A DNA stretch of 64,000 nucleotides, taken from Nematopogon swammerdamellus. Its lineage: Eukaryota; Arthropoda; Insecta; Lepidoptera; Adelidae. Location: positions 15,431,694-15,495,693 of the forward strand of contig OX336358.1 of assembly GCA_946902875.1 (NCBI GenBank). Reading direction: 5' to 3'. Shown piece by piece: positions 44,509 to 59,500 of the stretch (position 1 is its first letter; every line of letters begins with the position of its first letter). The position numbers and the translations under genes were made by a program. Under the pieces are notes generated by a model. The model saw nothing but the letters and a program-made list of their open reading frames with translations. It was not told the DNA's origin and searched no databases.

Positions 44509-47500
44509 AGGGTCTGTGGCATCGTAGCTCCACCGTAGCACAGATTACTTAATAGTTACTTCGTAACAGATAAATCACTCCATAGAAAATGTTCCTACCT
44601 TCGGGCTTTAATAGCCTACTGTTTCACATAGCCAATCGCAGCGTGCGAAAATGTACCTTAACGATCGAGTGTAAAGTGGTTATTGCTTTGCAGCTGCGCG
44701 CAGTTGCGTGGGCGAGCGTCTATGTAAACTTGGCGACGCTGACGAATTTACACGCCCGTCGGGCGGTAGGTAGTTAGCGCGCGCAAGTACATAGAGTGCG
44801 TGAGGCCTGACCGTAGGTTTTTTTTATTAGGAAGCTTGTTTAATCGGGATGGTTCTATCTAAGCTATGTTTGTAATAAAGTAATCAAGTAATTAAGTAAT
44901 CAAAACATTTATTATTTTAAAAAGTCGACTGATTTGCATGCGGTTTTTTTTAAAAAGCTTGAAATAAAAGTTAAATTATCTCATAAAATATTTATTATTT
45001 ATTGAAAACGAACACATTTTTTTTATACACATTTTATATATTTCATAAAATATTTGTGAAGCAATAAAGTATTTTCTATCTACCTACACTATTGGTTGAC
45101 TAATGACGTTGGTTGTTGTGTTGTGCGATGCGCGCGCGCAGGCGATCGTGGCGCTAACGTTCAGCGTGTACGTGCTGAAGCCGTTCTTCCCGGACTGCGA
45201 CCCGCCCAACGACGCCGCCAGACTCCTCGCCACCTGCTGCATATGTGAGTTAACATTCTCCTACAACAAAGGGAACTTAATAATAATAATTCATTTATCT
45301 TAAGATACTGAAGTATCTGGATCTGCAGCACGAGGTTACCAAAATGTGGCCCGTCGACTCGACGATCGTTGTGCCCATAGTCGTATCAGCGCATGGGTTG
45401 ATAGAGAAGAGCCTCGACGGCCACCTTGAGAGGCTCTCGCTGAGTGGTTGGGTCAAGGGCCAGATCCAGAAGGCAGCCCTGCTCGACACTGCACGCATCG
45501 TCCGGAGGTTTCTCTCCCTAGGGCCCGACCATCGGTAGGTTGGGTTCGCCCCGCCGCCGCCGCGCCGGTGGTGGAAACTTCATTTTCATAAGATTAATTT
45601 TGTATATGTTTGTAATGTTAGGTTTTTAATATGTAGTTAGGTTTTTAATGTGTACAAAATTAGTTTTTAGCAAATGTGTAAATAATGAAATAATTCATTT
45701 ATCTTTAAAAAAAAGGGAACTTGAAAGTTTCGCTATATTAACTGACAGAACTGGTAAACTTCGGAACGCACTCGTATTTCCCACCAAGTACAGTCTCGGG
45801 TCCATCAAGAGGGCTATGAATGGGCAACTGTCGCATGCGACCGAATTGGAGACGATGGCTGGCCCTGGCGTGATGCTCGTAAACGGGTGCTGTTTGTGGA
45901 GACCGGCCAAATTAGCATCAACGTGTTATATGAATGGTTTACGCTTATAGAAAAAATTTTGTATTTGTGATATTTTTTTAGAAATAGTGATTACTAAGTA
46001 CTATGTAGGCAGTGCCAAACATTTTTGTAAATGTAGATTAAGTGGACGCAAAAAAAAAGTATCCAGCGAGGTTTCTTGCCAGTTCTTCCTCACTGTGATA
46101 ATCGCACTGGTAAAATGCTAAATGTTAAATATGACGAATCCGAGTGCAGTGTACTGTCTATGGATGATGAATAAAGAATAAAGAATGTCCATGGGCGTCG
46201 TTAGACACCTTATAGGTGGCTCGGCGAGTTGGCATGTCGCGCTTTCTATAAAAAAACAAAAAACAAAAATAAAAGAATACTGCTGCAAGGATTATTCCAG
46301 GAATCTTCAACCCCAACCCCCAAGCAGGTTACTGTATAAGATTCTTTCAAATTTCACACACGAGAAAGCCTAGGCCAGGGATGGGCAAACTTTTTTCTAC
46401 GCGGGTCAATGTTTACAAACGTAATCTATTAGGGGCACGTTTTTGAATGTTTGGCTATACCTAATTATGTTTCAGCAACATTCAAAGTTATCTTATTTAT
46501 ACAAAATAAAATTATGTGAACTATTTATCTATAGATATTCGAATCAGATACAGTGTGCCTGGTGCACTACTAAATAGGCAAATATATATTTATTGCAGGT
46601 AATCTATTAAATAGCAACAGAGTAATAAATTTTATTAATGAATGTAACCAAGTACACTATTTAATATTTACCGAATGTTTCCATGATTTATGTTATGTTA
46701 TTATGTACTGGCCGATATGGTCGCGGGCCGGATTGCAACCGTTCGCAGGCCGGAGATGTCCCGCGGGCTGTAGTTTGCCCATCCCTGGCCTAGGCTGTAC
46801 AAACAACTGCACCTACTCGTACAACACAATGCTTGTTCTTGCAGTACTGCTGACGTTCGTGAACTGCTGGTCGGTGCGCGCCGCGACGCGCGTACAGGAC
46901 TGGTTCACGTACGCAAAGCTGCTGGCGCTCTTCATCATCATAGCCGCCGGAGCCTACCAGCTCTGCTTGGGTGAGTACATTATTGTGCAACGTACAACCG
47001 CTGCGCCGCCGGTGCAACCTGGGTGCGCGCCGCGACGCGCGTACAGGACTGGTTCACGTACGCAAAGCTGCTGGCGCTCTTCATCATCATAGCCGCCGGA
47101 GCCTACCAGCTCTGCTTGGGTGAGTACCTGCATTATTGTGCAACCTACAACCGCTGCGCCACCGCGCCGGCGCAACCTGGGTGCTGCGTGCTCCATGAGC
47201 CAATATCTACACCGAGAACGAGCTATTTCATTTTTTAACCCCCGACGAAAAAAACGGAGGGGTGTTATCAGTTTGACGTATGTGTGTGTGTGTGAGGGTG
47301 AGGGTGTGTGAGGGTGTGTGTGTGTGTGTGTGTGTCTGTCTGTTGCATGGTAGCTCCCAAACGGTTGGACCTATTTGGATGCGGTTTTTTTTATTAAGAA
47401 GCTTGCTTATTTTTAATATAGCATAAAACGCTAGTCAGTGTAAGCGTCCACTTCTGGACATAAGCCTCTCCAATTTTCCACCAGTCCTCCCGGCCTTCAG

Positions 47501-50500
47501 CGGTATGGAACCACTGCTTTCCGTCGACGCACTTGATGTGGTCGTCCCACCTGGCGGGTGGTCTTCCCACACTCCGTTTTCCTGTCCACGGCCGCCAGTG
47601 TAGGGCACGGTTACTCCAACGTAAACCGCTAACAAATAACTAAATAATTAATTTTTAATAATGGAAACTGACAAGGTTGATTATATCACCTAATACATCC
47701 GTGATGTCAGCCCATGACACCTTGGTGAAATAGGTGCCATGTCAGTGGGCAGCACTCTTGCTGGCTACACTGAACTGGACGGAAAGCACAAACCATTTAC
47801 ATTGCCGTTTCAACCGACTTTTCATTCAGTGCGGTGGTACCAAACAGGGCGGGTTCAAACCCTACCACCCAGTAAGGTAAGAAGGGACCTTCAGTTTTAC
47901 GTGGAATCCGAACCACGGTCAGTCTCCAACGGTTGAGCGGTCACCCATCCATCCACTGACCGCGCCCAGGTGTCCTTGTGATCCGACCGACAGTCAACCG
48001 ACCTCAGCACTGACCTACCGAGGCTGTAAGTAAAATATTTCGTCCAACTCAGTCGACTCCGCCACAGTACCCAATACGCTGGCTGCGTTGCCCCTTTGAA
48101 TGGCCAGCCCTATTCGCTGAAAGGGATCATTCAACATTTACGTGATCACCGTGATTACCGTGTGGGGCCGGTACCTTAAAAGAATAGCCCCGCTGCATCT
48201 CTCCCCGTGTATGTCGTAAAAGGCGACTAAGGGATATGACTCCCTTCTTATATTACTAGGTGGTAGGGTTTAACCCGCCCGGGTTGGTACCACCGCACTG
48301 AATGAAAGGTCGGTCGAAACGGCTATGTAAATAGTTTGTGTTTTCCGTCCAGTTCAGTGTAGCCGGCACGACCGAATGGAAGCACTGACGTGGCACCAAG
48401 TTCACCCGGTGTTATGGGCTGACATCACGGATGTTGTAGGTGATGTAGCCAACCGTGTCAGTTTCCATAAAAAAAAAAATAAAAAAAACCGGAAGGGGGG
48501 GGGGGGGGGGTGCTTGTATATACATCTGATTTGGGGGGGGGAGAATACATGATTACGTGATCATTTTATAACTTTAACGTATCGTTTCCGTGTCGCAGAA
48601 ACACCTACCACGAATAATTTTAAGGAAACCAAACTAAATGTTTTAGCAAGCTCGAACCAGCTCTCCCACCCGTACATGGTAAAAATCATTTTTACATAAC
48701 TTAATTAATAACTTGTTAACTTTTCTTGACTTAGTGAGAAAGAGTTGATTTCATTTCGTCCTTTCAATAAAGTCTAATGAAACTATCTATTTTATTGATT
48801 TAACTTTATAGTTCTTACCTTTTGCATTTTGACAAATGACACACCCTCTTCCCAAATTTAGGTCATTTATGACCCATAGAAACAAGACATACGTGTCAGT
48901 GCTAATAAACAGCAAAAATTTTAAGCACGGACGAAGATTATGTAATCAAGGCGAGGGGGTCCAACAAAAGATTACGCTGTGATCACATAGGGGGCACATA
49001 GGGTCATTTAGAACAAACTTGGGGAACTGACTGTGGTTCGGATTCCACACAAAACTGTAGGACCCTTCCCTTCTTACCTTACTAGGTGGTAGGGAATGAA
49101 AGATCGGTCGAAGCGGCTATGTAAATAGTTCGTGTTTTCCGTCCAGTTCAGTGTAGCCGGCACGACCAAATGGAAGCACTGACATGACACATAGTTCACC
49201 AAGATGATATTGGCCGACATCACGGATGTTGTAGGCGATTTAGCCAACTGTGTGTGTGCCATAAAAAATAAAAAATAAAATAATAATACGAAACAGAGTT
49301 TTCCACACTTTCATATTCGTTTGATATCCGAATGATACGGCCTTAACGAGATCGAAGCCTCTGGCGCAACTAGTCATAAATAATCCTTGTCATAAATCTG
49401 AAACCATAAAACTCGTCTAACAGAAGTCTACCGCCGATAAACTACACAATACCTATTGATTATCGATTAGAACTAGTCTTATTCATAGAACAGCCATACT
49501 CAAAGTGTGCGGAGCCTCTGTGGGGGCTCCGCGAGAATACGAGAAAAAAAATACATCTCTCCTCTCTGGCTCGATTCAGCTCGGCTGCGCAGACGAACTC
49601 AACTCAACTCTCTTCTATCAAACCTGATATTAACCAATTGATGAAAAATAAGAAACAGTTTCATACCTCCCATTAGATATTTAATTATTGTTTTTCTCTT
49701 TTATGATAATATTAAGTAAGTAACTGTAACATTGTAATATGATTATTAATAAAGAATGCACAAAAACTAAATTCTGTTTATTTTAGGGCCCCGTCAAATA
49801 TTTCGCTGTCCAAAAGGGTTCCGTCACCAAAAAAGTTTGAGAACCGCTGTCATAGAACATTGAATCGCGCACATTCCGTACTATAAATAGAAGTACCCTA
49901 TATGTTCAAGAGTCGTGTTGTCAATACTAATAATAAATCTGTAAGGGATGTTCATGGAGTAATTTACTTTGTTTTACTAATAATAAATCTGTAAGGGATA
50001 GTCTTTTTTTTTATGGAAACTGACACGGTTGGCTACATCACCTACAACATCCGTGATGTCAGCCCATAACACCGGGTGAACTTGGAGCCAAGTCAGCATT
50101 CCCTTCGGTCGTGCCAGCTACACTGAACTGGACGGAAAACACAAACTATTTTACATAGCCGTTTCGACCGACCTTTCATTCAGTGCGGTGGTACCAACCC
50201 GGGCGGGTTGAACCCTACACCCTAGTCATATAAGAAGGGAGTCAATTTAGTTTTAGTATCATACATAGAGTCTACAAACGCAGTATCTCATAAAACAAAT
50301 TAACTTACTCCATGACCATCCCTTACAGATTTATTATTAGTATTGATTATTTTGCCCTTTCCACATTATATATTATTCCTTATTCCATGTCGTAAACTAT
50401 TACTTCCCTCTAGCGGCTAAAATCGCAAGCGGGGGACCTCGCGAGGTCGTATGTTGAACTCTAGCGAGAAACGAGGTCGATCCACCCCCACTCCTCCATC

Positions 50501-53500
50501 TTCCGCCCCCAATAGCCGGGGGCGGACCGTCCGCGTCCCCGCGCCACCCCAGTGCGTACCGCCCCCCACGCTGAAAGGTCAAACGGACAGATTAATTACT
50601 ATTACGGACAAATTGTGCTAAATTTCCTGGGCTTGGTGATGACTGGGGAAAAGTATTGAAGTAAGGTTTCGAAAAATAAAATGCGCCACCTTGTTCCGAA
50701 AAATCAAGTAGGCACAGGCCGCTTTTTCGGGTTTGAATTGAAAAAGATGCAAGCACGGAAATTTGTAGACTAAGCGAAAAAAAAATGGATTTTTTTTTAT
50801 GCAAAATACTACGAATTCAAAACTTACCTACATAGATAGATATTTAATCAACGAATAAAATCTTTTTTTTTTCAAAACCTTGCTTGTTTCACGTTACGTC
50901 CAATATTCCTCTTTGCCTCTACGGTTCGAATTCAACGCGGGCGAAGCCGCAGTCAAGGGTAGTTTTGAAATGGTACATCAGCATACAATAAAAGTTTAAA
51001 TGCTATTATTTGTATGCAAAATTTTCTTGAGATGGAAGTTGGGTATTCCCATAGTACCTATATTTTATTTTACAGTCAAAACGAAAGGCAATTTAATTTA
51101 AATTCAATATTTTTTTCTTTTTTCGCCCTTGATGTGAAAATTCAATTTATATTTTTCTCGTCATTCTTCCCCAAGGACACGCCAAGACGTACCGAGTACC
51201 GAGCTCTGCGATCGCGGTCATTTATTACGTAACATTAAAATCGAAGACGTTAAATCGTAGCTACACGAACACAAAACATAAAAAAAAATCTGTTTAGTGC
51301 GAGTTTTACTCGCGCACGGAGGCGGAGGTTCCCGTATCTATCCGCTATTATCCGCTTATCTTTTGTCTTTCAACAATGCATTGTATAAAAGCCTGTGGCG
51401 CCATCTATTATTCAATAGTATGACTAAACGATTTTTCGGTAGTTTGTTGTATGGGAGCCTCACTTAATTTTTAACATTTTATTTTTTTTATTATTTGTTG
51501 TTATATCCGCCATAGTAGCACATATTCTGTGAAAATTTCAACGGGTTACCTGTTACGGTACAAGAGATACGGCCCTCGGACAGACAGCGGACGGCGGAGG
51601 CTTAGTAATAGGCTTCCGCACGGGATACGGAAACCTAAAAACCGGCCCACGTTCGGTATCACGACGTAATTGACCGGTTTTTATTATTTTATGTTATACT
51701 TTAGAGTTTGCTCTATAATCACACCAAATTTGACGCTTGTATGTATTACCGTTTTTACGATAAAACAAAAACAAAAAACGTTTCAAAAAATCTTTGCTTG
51801 TATGGGGACCCCTTAATTTTTTACTTTTCCTTTTTTATTATTTGTCCCAACATCCGCCATAACAACATTTCTGTGAATTCAGATTCACAATTTCATTCGG
51901 CTACCTATTACGGTTCAGGTGGCCGAGTGGTTTGGGCTCATCGGCTTCTCATGCGAGAGGTCCGCGGTTCGAGTCCGGTCGGCGTGTACCAATCAGTTTT
52001 TTTCTGGCGAAAAAATTTACGTGCATATACCTAAACCTGCTGCTTCACCGTTCGGAACCAGTGTAAAACTGTAGTCCCTCCCTTCCCTTGTCCCTTACTA
52101 GGTGCTAGGCTCAAATTGTAGCCGACTGGGTTTTTACCACCGTACTGAATGTAAGATGGCCGCATAGTAGTCTCGGTTGTGTTCTCTTCCTAGTCCAGTA
52201 TACCCAGCAATACAGGGAAGTCTCCGGTATAGTACCTACCTTCTCGGAGGTAATATTGGCTGCTCGGAGCATGTGGTTTGGCCCCTCTGACTCAGGCACC
52301 CATACCGGATTAAATTTTTTTTTTAATTGGTTGTCTGTAAAGTCGGTTTACGGACGATAGTTTTACGTTTCACCCGGTGTTATGGGCTGACATCACGGAT
52401 GTTGTAGGTGATGTAGCCAACCGTGTCAGGTTCCATAAAAAAAAAAAAAAAAAACCTGATGACGTCATAAAGTATATAAAGTGCGAAGTCAGATACAGAA
52501 TCAGTTCCGGCGGATATTTACCGTCTTTATTTAGATTTTTATTAATTTTGTGTATTTTTATAAGTTTTTGTAGAATATAAAATATGTAAAATTAATTTAA
52601 GTACATGATCAATATGTGATAATAACTAATAAAAAACATGAGAAAATAACGACTATTAATTTTTGTTTATTTTATATTTGAAAAACCTAAAAAGCCAATA
52701 ATATTAATTATCAATATAAACATCGTGTTGGGACTCAAACCTACATAACGCCATCTACATGTACAACGTTGCAACAACTACCTAACTGCGAAATCAAGTA
52801 AATACCGCTGAAGTATTTCATTTACTATTGACGCTAGATGTGGACGCTAGATGTCGCTCCATGAAATCTTCACATACTGTTGAGCAAATTTGCTGCGATA
52901 GGTACATGAACGATTAGCCCGCGTGGTTAAGACGTCTGGTCGGTGATGGTGGCAGGGACCGCGGGTTCGAGGCTCGCAAAAGACGGACAAATATATTTTG
53001 TATTTCCTACTATTGTATATGCCTCTCTATCGCGCTCTCGCTTGTACACACAGGTTTAGATGGAACGTGACACTTCTTCGTGCGTGCAGCCGGTGTTCAT
53101 CAATTTATAAGACGTGACGTCATCACGTCAAAAAATGACGGACGGACAGCCAGACAGACGACGACGTAGGCGTCGTCGTAGACGACGCGTCGGTTGGCAG
53201 AGAACTGTCAGTTCTCCGTTACAGCAATGGTCGCGCGCGGATGACGAAAATTAAAGCGGTGATCAGTACGGATAGTCTAGGATGACGAAGATTCTTCAGA
53301 TGCGTTGGGAGAGTGCTCACGAGGATAGCCCACACGTTCGGCCCGCAACGCATAGCTCAGAAAGCGACTGTGAGGAAAGAGTGCAGAGACCTTACGTAAA
53401 ACACGAACAGCCCGCTTCCTTCCTACATCTGTTATACTTGAGCTGTCAGCGCCAGTCACCAGCGTACAGCCAATGTGCGGAGAGATTCGCTGGCACTACA

Positions 53501-56500
53501 ATGCGGTTCTCTTTGTTCTGTAAACGTCAAAATAAGCACTTATATAAAGTCGGCCTCGGTAGCTCGGGGTCAGTACTTGGATGGGTGACTGCTCGACCGT
53601 TGGAGGCTGACCGTGGTTCGGATTCCACGTTAAACTGTAGGTCCCTTACCTTCTTACCTTACTAGGTGGTAGGGTTTATGCCGGCCGGGTTGGTACCACC
53701 GCACTGAGCGAAACGTCGTCGGTCGAAACGGCTATGTAAATAGTTCGTGTTTTCCGTCCAGTAGCTGACGTGAAATGAAGGGAACCACTGACATGGTACC
53801 TAGTTCACCCGGTGTTATGGGCTGATATCACGGATGTTGTAGGTGACGTAACCAACCGTGTCAGTGTCCATAAAAAAAATGTACATACAGAATGTTTTTC
53901 AAAACCGAATGTCACGTGAGTTTGCAGTGTTACAATGCCGAGGCGGTGGGAATATAGTCGTAGATACATGATGATTTTTTATGTAAGCCAGTATGGGTAG
54001 CTGTGCCGAAGAACAAAAGGTGCTGTCGGCAGAGCCAAACGCACCTCACTTCGCAAAACCAGGCTCAGTGAGGCGCCATGCCAGCAGATTTGCTGACTGC
54101 TGCTAGGCTGTCTAGCCTTTTGATATGACGTTTGAAAACCCCCAGATTAAATGACTCGGGAAATATACTCGTCTGAAGACAGTTCCACTCCACACCCTGT
54201 CGGTGCGACAAAGGAACGATTTTGAGGAACGATTTCTTCTCAAAAGGCCAATATCAACAACAAAAGGGGGGTGCTAAGCCTCTCTGCGACGAGTATTGCG
54301 GATATAGGACAGATGGCATTGATTAAGGGATGCTAGTTCCTCAGCGCAGCGCCATGCCCTGACAGTACCAATAGAACAGACCACCTAAGCGAACTCACAA
54401 AACGTCGCGCGTCGGTGACACATATACCACGTTCATAACACACGCTGTATCCCGATAATCGTGGTAAGCAGAGTAATCGGTATTGTGCTGCAAGCACTCT
54501 GGTAAATCTGGTAAATTACAGCACAAGACCGCCACGGTTACGCAAAGTATTCGGACAACATAATTTATCAAGCAGCAAGTAAGGCACGAAGATCCACCTG
54601 CTTCACGACGCGGTGCTGGAAGGACCGTGCCAAGGTGAGAGGTGACTATCCTGTTGTCCTTTCGCACGGCATCTTGCCCTTATTTAACCTATGGAGTTAT
54701 TCCTGCAGCATATTCCCAGTCGCTAAATATATCGACAATGGCTCTGACCGAGTCGTCGGCCGCACAATGAGATTCGGACGTGGTCGCAAGCGCATGTGGC
54801 GACGACAAAAGGAAACGGAGGCGTCTGATTGGATGATTGGTGTGAGGTAACCGGCGCGGCGGGACGCGCCACGTGGAACAGCCGCCGCCGGTTTCAGCTG
54901 CGTTTATTCTTGTGGAATCTTCTTAGGTTACACTTAATCAGAACTAATTTAAGATGGAGACATCGTAATGGCGATTGCAGCGTTGTGTTTAACAATTTTT
55001 TTTCTTGAAATGAAATGGAATGAGGTTATTGTCGAGCATTATACGACACAAAGACTTACTCATAGTGGAATTAATAATAAATAAAACACAAAATAATAAT
55101 TATTCATAAATACAGTATATACAATCAAAAGAAAATACTTAAAAAGCAATACATAGTACTTAGCAGATTAATAACAAAAATCATGTTGACGTAAAATATA
55201 ACAGAAAAATGTATAGCCGTAAAAGATCAAAGAAGATTATGTAGTTAGGTTAGGCAGTAAATAAAAAACATTCGGGTTAAACACATTACCCTCCTATTGG
55301 CTTCGGAGTGGTGTTATTTACATAGCGGTCCCCCGACTCCTTTACCTAAGTAAGTAAACGGAAATTATTTTTTACTTTTTAAGGGTCGGGATTTTTTTTA
55401 TTTATAATTTAACTTTTATTTCAACCTTTTTAAAAAAACCGCATTGAAATCGGTCCACTTTTTAAGATATTAATTTTTGATTACTTGATAATTTGATTAC
55501 AAACCTAGGTAACAATCATCCTGATTAAACCAATTTTCCAATAAAAAAACCGCATCCAAATCGGTCCGTCCGTTTGGGAGCTACGATGCCACATACTTAC
55601 ACCCTTACACACGTTAAACTTATGACACCCCTCTTTTTTCGTCGGGGGTTAAAAAGAAAAAATATTACTCATATTTGGCTTGATATATGTAGAATCTCAA
55701 AGTGATACTAAAGATATAAAAATATCACACTTTCGTCTAATGCAGAACTAGGAGGAATGGAAGCCAGCTCCGAATGTGCTGCGGCTTCCGCTCGATGAGA
55801 GTGCTGCAGCGCTGGTCTTCCGCTGCTTCCAACACACGCATGCGTACCTATTGCAAATATTAGCTATAGCCAGTAGAATAGTAGAATTGTCAGCCTCGAT
55901 AGCTCAGTGGTGCAGACAGTCGACAGTCACTATTGATGGTTAAGCAACGCTGGGCCGGTCAGTACTTGGATGGGTGACCGCTCGATCGTTGGAGGCTGAC
56001 CGAGGTTCGGATTCCACGTAAAACTGTAGGTCCCTTCCCTTCTTACCTTACTATTTAGGTGGTAGGGTTCAACCCGCCCGGGTTGGTACCACCGCACCGA
56101 ATGAAACGTCGGTCGAAACGGCTATGTAAATAGAATAGTTCGTGTTTTCCGTCCAGTTCAGTGTAGCCGACATGAAATGAGGGGAAGCACTAACATGGCA
56201 CCAAGTTCACCCGGTGTTATGGGCTGACATCACGGATGTTGTAGGTGATGTAGCCAACCGTGTCAGTTTCCATAAAGAAAAAGAAATAATCACACTCACA
56301 TACATAAGTTAAAGCCACAGAAGCCAAAGAGGAAGAAGACAATAATATACTTTGTCTTTATAGGGATACTAGCTGTGCCCGCGGCTCCGCCCGCTCTCAT
56401 ATTTGACTTCACTGCTAACCTCATAAGCTATTTAGCGTGATAGTAAGTAGCCTATAGTTGATGGTAAGAATCAAGCTATCCCTAGAATTTTGTTTTATTA

Positions 56501-59500
56501 AAATCGGTTCAGTGGTTCTCGAGTTATAAGCGGACAGACAGACACTCAGACAGACAGAAAGCAGATGATTTCAAGGACGAAAGCAAGGATTTGAAGCCGC
56601 GAGGTTGACAATGTCTCATAATCATTTTTCTATGCTCATAATCCTCCCGTAACATTTTTTATATCAGGCAGGACAAGTCTTGCTAATGTTTTCGTATCAA
56701 AAGTGTATGCATGCATATGACGAACAGAATGCGTTTACCCTCCACAGGCAAGACGGAGTACTTCACATTCGCAGGGACCACCTCTGACGTCACATCTCTG
56801 GCTCTCTCCTTCTACTCGGGACTGTTCGCTTACAATGGCTGGTAAGTGTCCGATTCCGCCGATGCAAAACTTGCGAACAATGGGCGTTTTGGCTTATATT
56901 ATGTGCCATTTGTTAGAATAATTTTCGAAACCAAATACTCATATTTTTCAATCGGATTTTTTTTTCTTTTCAATAAAAATATATGAATTATAACATGCTT
57001 AGTGATTTATTCCTTATATCATGTAACTTTTGCCAAAAAAAAAAAACGACAGAGGACCATAAATTACGTTTTTTTTTCGAAGAAATTGTTAAGAAAATCA
57101 AGACTACATACAGAAAGTATTCTGGAGAAATACAAGAAAAAGATGAGAACGATTATTTATCCTGCTTGTTTTTTTAATTTTTGTATAGGTTGACCCTGGA
57201 AAAAGCTTGAAAAAACATCATGTTAGCAATTGTTTATGACAAGGTGGAGTTTCATTTAAGGGGGTTTGTACTTAAATAAGCCACATTTTGAGTACATTTT
57301 TTTTTATAAAGTTCTCTTTACTCTTGGCTTTCGTGACCAATTTTAATATTTTTTCTGTGTGGCCTGGTTTCCCTGAAATACATTTTTGAAAATTTCGTTT
57401 TCTCCTCAAATTTGCGTATCGCAGCCTTAAGGCTCCATGCATGATAAGCAAGCACGGTGTGAATTCCGCGGATGCAAGCAGGATAGTGAATCGCCGCTTT
57501 TTCGAGGTGGAACAGGATGCATTGCGCGGATTTTTTTAGCGTAAGCGAAAGTTTGGTTTTTTATTGTTTAATGCAAAACTACCTCGACTCTCTATCTACT
57601 ATCTACTCTCATGGGCGGACTGATGTGGTCTACTGGTCACCCCACAGAAAACGCAGGCGATTATTATAGGTATAAAGAAATCTTAGGCAAACATGACATA
57701 GCATCTTTACCACCTATTGTCTAATGGTGTTGTAGTTAAGACCATAAGGTGGCTTATACATTGACGAGACCCTATCATGGAATGTGCAAATCGGTGAACA
57801 TCTGCGAAATTCGATCACGTTTTTGAGATTCGGTCTAGCCTTCAATGGCTCGACTCGACATCCGTCGTCGCCCCAGATCAGTAAAGTGATCTGAGATCGT
57901 CACAGGTATTCCCAAATCCTCTCTCTCTCTTTTACTGCACACTGAATGACCCTGCTGCTCATAAATACCTATCCGACCATTTCCAATTTCTTGCCTGCCA
58001 CGGTGTTCATTAAAATCTTCCGACACCCTTGTCCTAGCTATTCCTTCCCGCTCCTCAGTCTTTTCCACGGACTCTTTCACAGTGCACGCTGCACGCATTG
58101 GAACAAATTTAATCTTCGATTATATCAGTATGTCATCCACACATTCTCAGAGGACTGTTGAAAGACTACCTCCTCAAATCCTAAACCTCATCTCCCTCCG
58201 CTACGTCCCTACTTTCTGAGTTGCTCGCATTTGATTTCGCTTTTAAATCTGTACCTATATCTATAAATGTACAAAAATATATCAGTGTTATTATTTTCAT
58301 TTATGTGAGTGCCTAGTTACTCGTAAGTAGCACCGATCCTGGTATATGTTAAAAATGGGTATAATGGCAGGATATGCCATAGGCATTAGGTTTATTTATT
58401 TATTATGGGATTATTACATGATATTACCCTATGCGCGACTTAAGCGCAATAAACTTTTTTTAAATTAAATGAAGTATCGTGATGATACGTAGTGCCCCAT
58501 TTAAATATCCCGAGATATTCCAGATTATATTGTGAAAACCGCATTTGGATCGGTTTAGTTAGCATTTATCCGTTACACACAGATTTTGCGACTTCATTTT
58601 GTTATATTTTTATAAAATTATTAAAATATTTTTTTTTATATAATGTTGCAGGAACTACCTCAACTTCATCATCGAGGAGCTGAAGGACCCCGTGCGGAAC
58701 CTGCCCCTAGCTATAGGCATCTCCTGCACCCTGGTTACAGCCGTCTACACCTGCACCAACGTCGCTTTTTACACCACCCTCTCTCCTACTGAGGTTGGTT
58801 TTGTTTTTTTTTTATTGCTTCCGAACTAGGTGGCTGTTCCCGTGGTCGAAGCCTCAGGCGCAGCCAATTTCACCCCCGAGAAGGTGCCAGTCCGGCTTGG
58901 AGGTGGACTAATGTCGCTGGGGAAAGGCTATTAACCCGCGATTTGAAGATCCGTGGATTGTAGGAGTGGGGAAAGATATTCCCCGGGAGCCCGTTCCACA
59001 CCTTTGCAGTGCGGCATAAGAACGATTTAGTTAGAGAATCGTGCAGTTCGAAGAACTCTTCTGTCCACTACAAATGAGTGTTCCGCGAGAGTATGGCGGG
59101 AGTATTGGCGAAGGCGAACAGGAGGAGGAGGGATAAGGGAAGCAATTTCGCCAGAGCAGCGGCCATAGTAGTACCGATAAAACAGGCTCAATGACTCAAC
59201 GATACGTCTGTGCTTTAGAGGTTGAAGGTCCTTTGTGAGTACAGAGTCACCAATGAGACGAATGGCTCCTCGTCGCTGAATACAATCCAAGTTTGAAAGA
59301 AGGTTATTATGTATTGTGTTATTAATATTTTTTCTTAAGGAAAAGATGCAGTGCTAAAGGGCAAGAGACTAGCCAACTTCCACCTTAGTACGGCGGTAAG
59401 GACTTCCATCGAGTCATGCAGTAGGTAACTTAGTCTCGGATGATGAAGAAGAACTTGGATGTGTGACTGTTGTTCGACCGTTAGAGACTGACGAGGCGTA

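Noticed and set aside
53282..53665. 127-codon ORF
   Set aside because: It runs into the S2 SINE at 53552 and shows no conserved motif; it may be a chance frame.
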